NCBI GenBank assembly: GCA_023265025.1
Contig: JAHFUP010000056.1
Span: forward strand, 1-34,928
Reading direction: 5' to 3'
Source: Acidimicrobiia bacterium
GTDB taxonomy: Bacteria > Actinomycetota > Acidimicrobiia > Acidimicrobiales > AC-14
DNA: 34,928 nucleotides
Each line of letters starts with the position of its first letter. Within the stretch, counting starts at the first letter, position 1. Positions 7,584 through 14,372 of the stretch are shown piece after piece. Position numbers and translations under genes: made by a program. A model generated the notes under the pieces. The model did no database searches. It was not told where the DNA came from and saw only the letters and a program-made list of their open reading frames with translations.

Positions 7584-8027
7584 TCAGCCGCTGCCGTATG
7601 CCCGCTCCGGGTGGACGAGCACAGCCACGCGGCGCTCGTCGGCCATGACGCGGTCGTACTCGTCCCAGTTGTCGTGCGTGCCGCCGGCGGCAGTGAAGAT
7701 GCTACGGAGGAGCATGGGCAGGCCTTCGCCGTCGAAGCCTGCGAGACCATCGTCAGGACCAGCCAGCTCGGTGGGTCCTTCCACCGCGGCCCAGCGCCAT
7801 CCGGCGCGTAGCACGACGGTGGCTCGCGGCCGGGCTCGGAGGTTGGCCAACCGCCTGGCGGAACCGATGGCCACCAGCCCGACGACCGGCTGACCGGTGA
7901 CGGGATGATCGAGCACGCCGGCGTTCACCACAGACGACTGAATCGATCCGTCGGCTCGCGACGTCGAGAGGACGACGAGCCCGTGATCGAGCGGAACCAA
8001 TGCGGTGAACGCAGCGAGATCGACCAT
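7584..8027 (-). CDS. PPOX-class (probably F420-dependent) oxidoreductase
   Basis: This 147-aa protein has the flavin/F420-binding split-barrel pattern of the pyridoxamine-phosphate-oxidase-like family: GLVVLSTSRADGSIQSSVVNAG, then VTGQPVVGLVAIGSARRLANL, then a central strand RPRATVVLRAGWRWAAVEGP. The C-terminal EYDRVMADERRVAVLVHPERAYG is typical of the actinobacterial F420-dependent PPOX subfamily. Length is normal. These enzymes reduce small substrates with F420H2 or bind FMN; the substrate cannot be read from sequence. The start at ATG 8027 has a -10-like TAGAAC six bases upstream and no ribosome site, suggesting a leaderless mRNA. It is followed directly by the decayed cupin tail, at the edge of the scarred region. 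Confidence 0.8.
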   Translation of the reverse strand: MVDLAAFTALVPLDHGLVVLSTSRADGSIQSSVVNAGVLDHPVTGQPVVGLVAIGSARRLANLRARPRATVVLRAGWRWAAVEGPTELAGPDDGLAGFDGEGLPMLLRSIFTAAGGTHDNWDEYDRVMADERRVAVLVHPERAYGSG

Positions 8028-8078
8028 GGTGCAGTTCTAGCCCGCGCAACCCGCGGTGTCGCCGGATGGGTTCTCCCT

Positions 8079-8816
8079 CTAGACGGGGTCGTGGGGCGCC
8101 ACCGCCGGCGGCTGGAACAGCCGGCGCTGTGTCGCGGTGAGGACGCGGGACAGCCGATGCGGCGGGTCACGGTACGGTCCCCACCCCAGGTGGCCCGGGG
8201 CGTACTTGTAGAGCACCGCCCGCCGCTCGTGGGGCGCTCGCCACGGCAGCGTGCAGTGGGTCAGCGCCTCGGTGAAGATCAGCACCGCGCCGGCGGGGAC
8301 AGGGACCTCCTTGACCCACTCGGCGGGCACGCCATCGGGGAGCGCCTCGGCCGCCCGGTGGCTTCCCGGTATGCATCCGAAGCCGCCGTGGCCGGCGCCG
8401 GCGTCGACCAGCGCCCAGGTGACCGTGGTGAGGCCGTTGTACATGTGGCCGCCCCGGTGGACGTAGTACTGCGACGGGTCCCACGGCGTGCCCCCACCAT
8501 GGAGGCCCAGTCCCGACGTCCCGGGCGCCATCACGATCCCGTAGGCGTGGTCGAGTCGGAGGTAGTCGCCCACCAGGTCGCGCAGGCGGGGCAGCACCGC
8601 CGGGTGGTCGAGGAGGTCACGGAAGCCCTGGTCCCAGAGGAGGAAGTCGGCATCGAACCGCTGGCTGGCCACCGAGTCGCCCGCCGGCGGCAGGCGCCGG
8701 GCGGTGACGACATCGTTCAACCGAGATGCCTCGTCGGGAGCGAGCACCCCGTCGATGACCAGGTAGCCGTTGACGTCGAAGAAGTAGCGCTCGTGCGCGG
8801 TCAGGCCGGCGGGCAT
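8079..8816 (-). CDS. Phytanoyl-CoA dioxygenase (PhyH)-family protein
   Basis: A 245-aa Fe(II)/2-oxoglutarate oxygenase-like protein. The start region is typical (HERYFFDVNGYLVIDGVL). The proximal metal site is at H106 in LGLHGGGTPWDPSQYY, followed by MYNGLTTVTWALVDAGAG and CIPGSHR at 148-154. The distal His is at about 187 (ALTHCTLPW), and ERRAVLYKYAPGH carries the likely 2-oxoglutarate Arg. The usual HxD/E is HxG here. In Fe/2OG halogenases a Gly or Ala at that place opens a halide site, but many PhyH-like sequences share LHGGGTP, so a hydroxylase role remains possible. The start overlaps the end of the upstream enzyme I-like gene by 16 nt, indicating co-translation. Substrate unknown. Confidence 0.75.
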   Translation of the reverse strand: MPAGLTAHERYFFDVNGYLVIDGVLAPDEASRLNDVVTARRLPPAGDSVASQRFDADFLLWDQGFRDLLDHPAVLPRLRDLVGDYLRLDHAYGIVMAPGTSGLGLHGGGTPWDPSQYYVHRGGHMYNGLTTVTWALVDAGAGHGGFGCIPGSHRAAEALPDGVPAEWVKEVPVPAGAVLIFTEALTHCTLPWRAPHERRAVLYKYAPGHLGWGPYRDPPHRLSRVLTATQRRLFQPPAVAPHDPV

Positions 8817-10117
8817 GCCAGCGTCCTCACCGCGCTCGCCGACTCCGCGCCGAGCGCGGCCCCAGCCAACGCTCGAGCATCGTCGAGCCGGACCCCACGG
8901 ATCACCTGCTTGACCCGGGCGACCGCATTGGGGCGAACGGACAGGCTCGTGACCCCCAGACCGAGCAGCACCGGGATGGCGACCGGGTCGGTGCCGAGCT
9001 CGCCGACGACGCAGACCGGCCGCTGATGGGCGCCGGCGGCCTTGGTGACCTCGGCGATCATCCGCAGGACGGCGGGGTGCAGGCCGTCGGCCAGGGCGGC
9101 GACCGCGGCGTTGGCCCGGTCGGCAGCCAGGGTGTACTGGGTGAGGTCGTTTGTCCCGATGGCGAAGAAGTCGACGACCGGCGCGAACACCTCGGCGGTG
9201 ATCGCCGCGGCCGGGACCTCGACGGTGATACCGATCTCGATGGCCACGCCGCCGGCGACCTCGACGAGGCAGGCTCGGGCCGACCGCAGCTCGTCGATCG
9301 TCGTGACCATCGGGAACATGAGCTGGATCGGGCGGTCGCGTGCCAGCCGGGCCACCGCGGCCAACTGAGGGACGAGGAGCTCCCGCCGGGCAAGGGCCAG
9401 GCGGAGCCCCCGATTGCCGAGGGCCGGGTTCGGCTCGGGCTGGGGATCCCACGCGGGGACGTCGGCGCCCAGATCGAGCGTCCGGACCACCAACGGGCGG
9501 TCGCCGACGGCGTCGGCGATGCCGCGGTAGGCCCGGTACTGCTCGTCCTCGCCCGGCGGCTCCGACCGGTGGAGAAAGGCGAACTCGGTCCGCAGCATCC
9601 CGACGCCGTCGGCGCCCTCGCGCACCGCGAGCCGGGCTTCTTCGGCGCTGCCGACGTTGGCGACCACCGGGATGACCTCGCCGTCACGGGTGACCGCCGG
9701 CTCGGCGGCACGACTGCGAGCGTCGTCCAGCCGCTCCGTCATCGCCAGTTGGCGGGTGTGGACGGGCTGCAGCTCGGCGACCGTCGGCGCCACGCACACG
9801 GTCCCCGCGTCGCCGTCGACGAGCACGACGGTGCCCGGCGCCACCGCGAGGATCGCCGGCCCCATCCCGGTCACCGCGGGAACCCCGAGCGAGCGGATGA
9901 GGATCGACGCGTGTGACAGCGGAGCGCCGGCCGCGGTGACCACGGCGACGACCGACGCGGGGTCGAGGGCGGCTACGTCGCCGGGCGCCAGCTCGGCGGC
10001 GACCACCACACCGGGCCCGGGGTCGCCCGGCGCCATCACCGGGCCGGCGGCTACGCCCGGCGACGAGGGGACTCCGGCGAAGTGACGACTCGCCGCGGCC
10101 GGCCTGTCCTCGTGCAT
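8801..10117 (-). CDS. PEP-utilizing enzyme, enzyme I-like, lacking the HPr-binding domain
   Basis: This 438-aa protein aligns with PTS enzyme I but starts at the swivelling phospho-His domain: TAAGAPLSHASILIRSLGVP puts the active His at 69. The PEP-binding barrel follows with GVGMLRTEF (172-180), RTLDLGADVP, NPALGNRGLRLAL, LMFPMVTTIDEL, EVPAAAITAEVF and DFFAIGTNDLTQYTL (316-330), LHPAVLRMI and VGELGTDPVAIPVLLGLGV. Standard enzyme I is about 570 aa and has an extra helical HPr-binding part inserted in its N-terminal half; no such segment is present. The barrel Cys of enzyme I (MCGE) is Val here (VVGE, 371-373). It may therefore act on another partner or be a divergent phosphotransferase. No HPr or EII gene is nearby. 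A -10-like GATACT is 5 nt before ATG. Confidence 0.75.
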   Translation of the reverse strand: MHEDRPAAASRHFAGVPSSPGVAAGPVMAPGDPGPGVVVAAELAPGDVAALDPASVVAVVTAAGAPLSHASILIRSLGVPAVTGMGPAILAVAPGTVVLVDGDAGTVCVAPTVAELQPVHTRQLAMTERLDDARSRAAEPAVTRDGEVIPVVANVGSAEEARLAVREGADGVGMLRTEFAFLHRSEPPGEDEQYRAYRGIADAVGDRPLVVRTLDLGADVPAWDPQPEPNPALGNRGLRLALARRELLVPQLAAVARLARDRPIQLMFPMVTTIDELRSARACLVEVAGGVAIEIGITVEVPAAAITAEVFAPVVDFFAIGTNDLTQYTLAADRANAAVAALADGLHPAVLRMIAEVTKAAGAHQRPVCVVGELGTDPVAIPVLLGLGVTSLSVRPNAVARVKQVIRGVRLDDARALAGAALGAESASAVRTLACPPA

Positions 10118-10136
10118 GACGCAGTATCGCCTCGGC

Positions 10137-11585
10137 TCAGCGGGTCAGGTCCATCCGCCAGTAGAGGAGGCCGTGGGACGGGCCGACGGCGAGCCGGCAC
10201 GTGGCGAGGCACGACGGCTGCGTGAAGGCGTCGAGACTGGCGATGCCGGACACACCAGTGAGGCCACGCTGGGCGTCGTAGCCCAGGTCGACCGGCCTGC
10301 TGTTGAAGTGGACGGCAAACCCGGTCATCCACCCGCTGGCCTGGGGGTTGCCGACACCCCAGCCCGGCGTCACCGTCACCGCCACCCGCCCGTCGTTGTA
10401 GCGGAGCGTGAACGGGCTGGCGTCGTTGTGCTGGTTGACGAACCGGTCCTCCTGGGGGTCCATGGCCTGGAATTGCGGAGCGAACGCGTCCGCCTTGTTC
10501 CCGTCGACGACGATGCGCTCACTGCTGGCGATGGCCCTCCCGGTGGCGATCGACGGCCCCTCGACCTGGTGGAGCGAACGCTCGGTGACCTGGGCCGGTT
10601 CGCAGTTCCGGAAGTGGGGATCACCGGGGTAGGCGTTCCGCGCCATGGCCCGGCAGCCAGGGTTGAGCAGCAGGAGCAGGCCGCCGGCGGCGCCGGTGAA
10701 CTCGACGTCCGCGGTGGCGCCCAGCGCAGTGCCGATGCTGAACGTGTCCGGCGTCAGGATGTAGTTCACGAACCACACCAGCTGCGCACTGACGCCGTTC
10801 AGGCCGACGAACGAGGTGGTGCCGCACGACGGGCAGGCCGGCGTCGGTGGGAGCAGGTTGACGAGCGCCGTGGAATAGCTGGCGCCGACGTGGGTGGCGG
10901 TCGTCCGCACGGTCTCCGGTGTCTCCAGGAACCCGACGCCGTTGGGGACCGTGTAGACGCAGTTCGCCGGCGCGCACTCATCCGCGAGCGGCAGGGTCCG
11001 TTCCAGGGTCTTCCATATCTCGACGTGGAGGCCCTTGTACCCGAACGGGGCGTCGGTGCTGGGGAAGCCCCGAGTAATGGCCAATACGCTCTTGGCCGCG
11101 TCCGGGGCGATCTCGGGCTCTGTGATCCCGACGAAGTTGGCGTCGGCATCGACGCCCCACAGGCCGCGCACGATCCCCGGGGAGTCCTGGGTGTCGATCC
11201 AGGCGACCCACTGGTTATTGGCCATCAGCCGGTCACCGGGGCGGATCAGACCTTCGTAGGCGGCGTCGGTGCGCCGGACGAACGCGGCGATCCGAGACGT
11301 CGGGCTGGCGGAGCAGTTGGACAGCAGCGTCGTGATGGTCACGAGGTCGGCGACCGTGTCGCGGCAGGTCGGAGAAGGTGGCGGCGGCGTGGAGAGCCGA
11401 GCCGCCGGCACCGACGGGAGGAGGAGGACCGAGGTCGATGTCGGGGCCGGCGGCGTGGAGCGGGCCACTGAGGTGGGGGACTCGGGCCGGAGGAGAGGCA
11501 CGATGCCGGCGGATGCCACGGCGAGCGCGAACACGGCCAGCCCCGACCGCCGGCGCCGGCTCGCTCGGGCTGGGGGTCGGCTCAT
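10137..11585 (-). CDS. Secreted or membrane-anchored protein of unknown function
   Basis: From ATG 11585 the protein is 482 aa (the longer frame upstream runs into the next gene). It has a twin-basic N-terminus (SRRRRSGL), one hydrophobic segment AVFALAVASAGIVPLL (about 15-30) and a Pro/Ser/Thr-rich linker to about residue 65. A large extracellular domain follows. It contains paired Cys (CRDTVADLV, LSNCSASP, CAPANCVYTV, CPSCGTTSF, CRAMARNAY, CLATCRLA) and Trp/Asn-rich stretches such as NNQWVAWIDTQDSPGIVRG and GLWGVDADANFVG. I recognise no family. The linker suggests the domain is held away from the membrane. It is read in the same direction as the Septum_form-like gene upstream, with a 59-nt gap. 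Confidence 0.6.
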   Translation of the reverse strand: MSRPPARASRRRRSGLAVFALAVASAGIVPLLRPESPTSVARSTPPAPTSTSVLLLPSVPAARLSTPPPPSPTCRDTVADLVTITTLLSNCSASPTSRIAAFVRRTDAAYEGLIRPGDRLMANNQWVAWIDTQDSPGIVRGLWGVDADANFVGITEPEIAPDAAKSVLAITRGFPSTDAPFGYKGLHVEIWKTLERTLPLADECAPANCVYTVPNGVGFLETPETVRTTATHVGASYSTALVNLLPPTPACPSCGTTSFVGLNGVSAQLVWFVNYILTPDTFSIGTALGATADVEFTGAAGGLLLLLNPGCRAMARNAYPGDPHFRNCEPAQVTERSLHQVEGPSIATGRAIASSERIVVDGNKADAFAPQFQAMDPQEDRFVNQHNDASPFTLRYNDGRVAVTVTPGWGVGNPQASGWMTGFAVHFNSRPVDLGYDAQRGLTGVSGIASLDAFTQPSCLATCRLAVGPSHGLLYWRMDLTR

Positions 11586-11644
11586 CGGCTCCGCTCTTGC
11601 GTCGGGTACTGCCTGGTCTGGAGATGATAGAGACCACGGCCCAG

Positions 11645-12190
11645 CTACGGCCGCGGCGCCCGGACGGACGTCGTGAGCTCCGCCGCGCTTCGGCTGCCGG
11701 CGAAGCACACGAAGGTCCGCATACCGGCCCTCCAATCGGTCGGGGAGGTACGGACCACGAAGAACCGTGCGGGGCTCTGGTCGGCAGCGGTCCCGACGTA
11801 TGCCTCGAAGGCCGCTTTGCAAAGCTCGAGCGCCCGGCCGTAGAACTCGGGCAGCGCCGGATAGGGGGCATCCGGCCGTGCCGGATAGGTCAGGTTGGCC
11901 ACGATCTCCGAGCCATGGCGTCCGGCGCAGGAGGTGGGAAAGACGTAGCCGTCGGGGAAGGGCTCGACAACGCAGGTACCTGGCGGGAGCGTGTTGGCAT
12001 AGCCGCCGATCCGGAATGTCGTCGGTGGCGCCGGCTGCGGGGCGTCAGGTTGGAGCGCGACCCGGAGTCCGATTCGAAGTGCGATCCAGACGATGGCGAG
12101 CGCGGTGAAACCGGCGGTGCGCAGCCGATGACGCCAGGGAGGACGCCGAGGTGGCGGGGGCGGCTCGCCGGGCCATGCCGCTTCGGTCAT
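11645..12190 (-). CDS. Membrane-anchored Septum_form-like protein
   Basis: A 181-aa protein starts at ATG 12190. It has a Pro/Arg-rich cytoplasmic tail (PPPPPRRPPWRHRL) and a single membrane segment (TAGFTALAIVWIALRIGL, about 26-44). The extracytoplasmic domain reads PPGTCVVEPFPDGYVFPTSC, AGRHGSEIVANLTYPA, then LELCKAAFEAYVG, ARFFVVRTSPTDW and RTFVCFAG. The paired Cys with a PTSCxxRHGSEI-type signature resembles the actinobacterial Septum_form domain, in which a Cys-xxPH-xEV motif recurs. That family is linked to the cell envelope or septum, mostly by annotation rather than experiment. Identification is moderate. Confidence 0.5.
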   Translation of the reverse strand: MTEAAWPGEPPPPPRRPPWRHRLRTAGFTALAIVWIALRIGLRVALQPDAPQPAPPTTFRIGGYANTLPPGTCVVEPFPDGYVFPTSCAGRHGSEIVANLTYPARPDAPYPALPEFYGRALELCKAAFEAYVGTAADQSPARFFVVRTSPTDWRAGMRTFVCFAGSRSAAELTTSVRAPRP

Positions 12191-12273
12191 CCCCAACCGA
12201 CGGTACCGAGAGGGACGGCCGCCGGCAACGCCGTCGGCACGACGCACCCGCCACCGAGAGAGTCGGCCGCCGA

Positions 12274-12840
12274 TCAGGTCGGATGGAGATGGGCCCGCTC
12301 GCCATGGCGGTCGAAGATGGTCAGCACGTCGACCGGCCTGCCCTCGCCGAGGATCCAGTGCGGGGTCATGGTGTCGAATTCCGCGGCCTGGCCGGCGGTC
12401 ACGATGTGATGGCGATCGCCGAGCAGGAGGTGGGCGACGCCGTCGAGGACGTAGAACCAGTCGCGGCCCGGATGGACTCGGGGCTCCGGCGCCCGCTTCA
12501 GTCGCGGTAGCCGCATCTTGGCGACGATGCGCCCGGAGGCGTCGTCGCCACGGCTCAGCATCCAGAGGGTCGCGCCCCGGACGACGTTGCGCGTGGGACG
12601 GATGATCACGTCCTCCGAGTCGTCCTCGGCGAGCAGGGCGTCGACGGTCGTCTCCAGGCCGCGGGCCAGGCTCACGAGCTGGTCGAGCGCGACGCGCCGG
12701 TGGCCGGTCTCGATGCGGCTGATCGTCGACGCCCCGATGTAGGACCGGCGGGCCAGCTCGTCGAGCGACCACCCCTTCGCCAACCGCAGGCTGCGCAGCC
12801 GGCGTCGGGCTGTGCTCTCGATGGTGCCCTCTTGCGTCAT
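12274..12840 (-). CDS. XRE-family regulator with C-terminal cupin
   Basis: From ATG 12840 (MTQEG), 188 aa. Residues 10-65 are an XRE helix-turn-helix (LRLAKGWSLDELARRSYIGA, STISRIETGHRR). Residues 75-188 are a cupin barrel: a first half with PEPRVHPGRDWFYVLDGVAH and LLLGDRHHIVTAGQAAEFD, and a second half with PHWILGEGRPVDVLTIFDR. The family senses small molecules through the cupin and usually controls a neighbouring or its own operon. The gene diverges from the methyltransferase at 12888 with only 47 nt between starts, so both are probably under this regulator. A paralogous 3' end persists at 7493-7565. The frame is open 30 nt further upstream, but that would overlap the methyltransferase promoter. 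Confidence 0.85.
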   Translation of the reverse strand: MTQEGTIESTARRRLRSLRLAKGWSLDELARRSYIGASTISRIETGHRRVALDQLVSLARGLETTVDALLAEDDSEDVIIRPTRNVVRGATLWMLSRGDDASGRIVAKMRLPRLKRAPEPRVHPGRDWFYVLDGVAHLLLGDRHHIVTAGQAAEFDTMTPHWILGEGRPVDVLTIFDRHGERAHLHPT

Positions 12841-12875
12841 TGGCAAGAGTCTATGCGCCAGGAGCCGCATGGGCG

Positions 12876-12881
12876 TAGCCT
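12876..12881 (+). promoter_or_regulatory. -10 box of the methyltransferase gene (leaderless)
   Basis: TAGCCT lies exactly six bases before ATG 12888 and no ribosome site is present, so transcription should begin at or next to the start codon. Confidence 0.5.
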
Positions 12882-12887
12882 CGGGAC

Positions 12888-13778
12888 ATGGAACACGCCC
12901 ACGGTCACGGTCACACGCATCGGGCCCACGACTTCGACTGGGCGGCGATGGTGTCCTTCGCCGAGGCCGACGCCGAGGTGCTCATGTCGTTCCTCGACGG
13001 GGCGACCTCGGCCCTGGCCGATCTCGCCGCCGAGGACGGGCTCGACGTTTTGCGCATCCTCGACGTCGGGAGCGGTCCCGGCGTCGCCGCCTGCGCGCTG
13101 GCCGAGCGGTTCGCCGGCGCCAGCGTCGTCGCCGCCGATGGCTCGGCCGAGATGCTCGCCAACGTCGAGACCCGGGCGGAGCGCCTCGGGCTGGCGGGGC
13201 GGGTGGAGACGCTCGTCGTCGACCTACCGCAGGGGATCGACGACCTCGGCCGGGCCGACCTGGTGTGGATGTCGATGGTGCTCCACCACGTCGGTGACGA
13301 GGGCGGCACCCTCCGCGCCCTGCGGTCGAAGCTCGACGCCGGCGGCCTGCTGGCGCTGGTGGAGTTCGGCGACCCGCTCCGGGTCGTGCCCGACGACGTC
13401 GAGCTCGGCCGGCCGGGCCTCTGGGCACGGATCGACACCGCCTACGCCGAGTGGATGGCCGGCATGCGCGCCGAGCTGCCCGGCGCCATCGTGTCGGCCG
13501 ACTATCCGACCATGCTGGCGGACGCCGGCTTCGACGTCGTCATCGACCGGATCGTGGCGGTGCGGCTCGACCCTCCGCTGGACGCCCAGGCCCGCCAGGT
13601 CGCCCTCGGGTACGTCGAGCGGATGCGCCGGCACGTCGAGCCGTACGCCGACGCCGCCGACCTGGCCGCCCTCGACACCCTGATCGACGCGGACAGCCCA
13701 GAGGGCGTCACCCGCCGGCCGGACGCGTTCCTGCACGTCTCCCGCCACCTGTTCGTCTGCCGGGCCGCCGACCGATGA
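12888..13778 (+). CDS. Class I SAM-dependent methyltransferase
   Basis: 296 aa from ATG 12888. The N-terminus is His-rich (HAHGHGHTHRAH), which could bind metal. The Rossmann methyltransferase core follows: motif I ILDVGSGPGVAACALAERF, motif II acidic VVAADGSAEML, VETLVVDLPQGIDDLGRADL, then motif IV LVWMSMVLHHVGDEGGTLRAL and LDAGGLLALVEFGDPL. The C-terminal half adds helices that may form the substrate lid. The HHV and LxALVEFG segments are typical of ubiE-like small-molecule methyltransferases. The acceptor cannot be told. It diverges from the XRE-cupin regulator, its likely controller. Its end converges on the MarR gene with 19 nt between stops. Confidence 0.85.
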   Translation: MEHAHGHGHTHRAHDFDWAAMVSFAEADAEVLMSFLDGATSALADLAAEDGLDVLRILDVGSGPGVAACALAERFAGASVVAADGSAEMLANVETRAERLGLAGRVETLVVDLPQGIDDLGRADLVWMSMVLHHVGDEGGTLRALRSKLDAGGLLALVEFGDPLRVVPDDVELGRPGLWARIDTAYAEWMAGMRAELPGAIVSADYPTMLADAGFDVVIDRIVAVRLDPPLDAQARQVALGYVERMRRHVEPYADAADLAALDTLIDADSPEGVTRRPDAFLHVSRHLFVCRAADR

Positions 13779-13797
13779 GTTGAGCGCCCGCCGGCCG

Positions 13798-14277
13798 TCA
13801 GACCGACGTGCGCCCTTCTCCCACGCTCCGCCGCAGCAGCACCGCCAGTTGCCGGCGGTCCTCGGGCGTCAGGTCGTGCAGCAGCGGGAGGTCGTTCGTG
13901 AACCCCTGCCGATGCTCCTCGCGAACTGCCCGCCCCGCCTCGGTGAGCACGATGTGCTTGACCCGACGGTCGCCGGCGACCGTGCGCCGCTCGACCAAGC
14001 CACGCGCCTCGAGGCGGTCGACGATGCCAGTGACGTTCGAGGCGTCGCAACAGAGGCGGTCGGCCAGATCGCGCATCGGGAGGGGATCGTCGAGCTCCCG
14101 GAGGGCCATGGCCTGGGCGAAGGAGAGGTCGAACAGGGCGGCGCGGTCGGTGAAGCGCTGGCGCAGATCGGCGGTGAGCAAGAAGAGCAGGCCGACGATG
14201 GCCTCCAAACTCGGATCGTCATCGGCGTCGCTCGAGTCGCTCGCCCGGAGCATCCACGAGCTCCCTGTCGTGACCAT
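13798..14277 (-). CDS. MarR-family transcriptional regulator
   Basis: 159 aa from ATG 14277. Upstream in-frame codons to 14313 overlap the promoter, so the shorter start is preferred. The winged HTH is clear: LSFAQAMALRELDDPLPMRD and LADRLCCDASNVTGIVDRLE for the recognition helix, then ARGLVERRTVAGDRRVKHIV and LTEAGRAV for the wing. Flanking helices give the dimer interface. MarR proteins are ligand-responsive repressors that commonly control a divergent efflux gene, and here an MmpL/RND transporter starts 96 nt away in the opposite direction. The mRNA looks leaderless (TATCAT six bases before ATG). Confidence 0.85.
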   Translation of the reverse strand: MVTTGSSWMLRASDSSDADDDPSLEAIVGLLFLLTADLRQRFTDRAALFDLSFAQAMALRELDDPLPMRDLADRLCCDASNVTGIVDRLEARGLVERRTVAGDRRVKHIVLTEAGRAVREEHRQGFTNDLPLLHDLTPEDRRQLAVLLRRSVGEGRTSV

Positions 14278-14283
14278 CAATGC

Positions 14284-14324
14284 ATGATAGTTGACAGAAA
14301 TTATGGTTGACAAGTACCACTATC
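14284..14324. promoter_or_regulatory. MarR/MmpL divergent promoter with operator-like repeats
   Basis: The minus strand carries TATCAT (14289-14284) six bases before the MarR ATG, with TTGTCA 18 bp upstream. The plus strand has TTGACA at 14291-14296 and again at 14307-14312. The second can pair with TGCATA at 14331-14336 (18-bp spacer) for the transporter. GATAGT (14286-14291) and ACTATC (14319-14324) form an outer dyad around both. A MarR dimer bound here would block both genes. The operator is inferred. Confidence 0.45.
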
Positions 14325-14372
14325 TGGACTTGCATAGATCGACAAGACCAACTGCCCACCTGGAGGCATCCT

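Noticed and set aside
10116-11471. 451-aa plus-strand frame
   Set aside because: Antisense to the secreted protein gene; composition biased and no motif.
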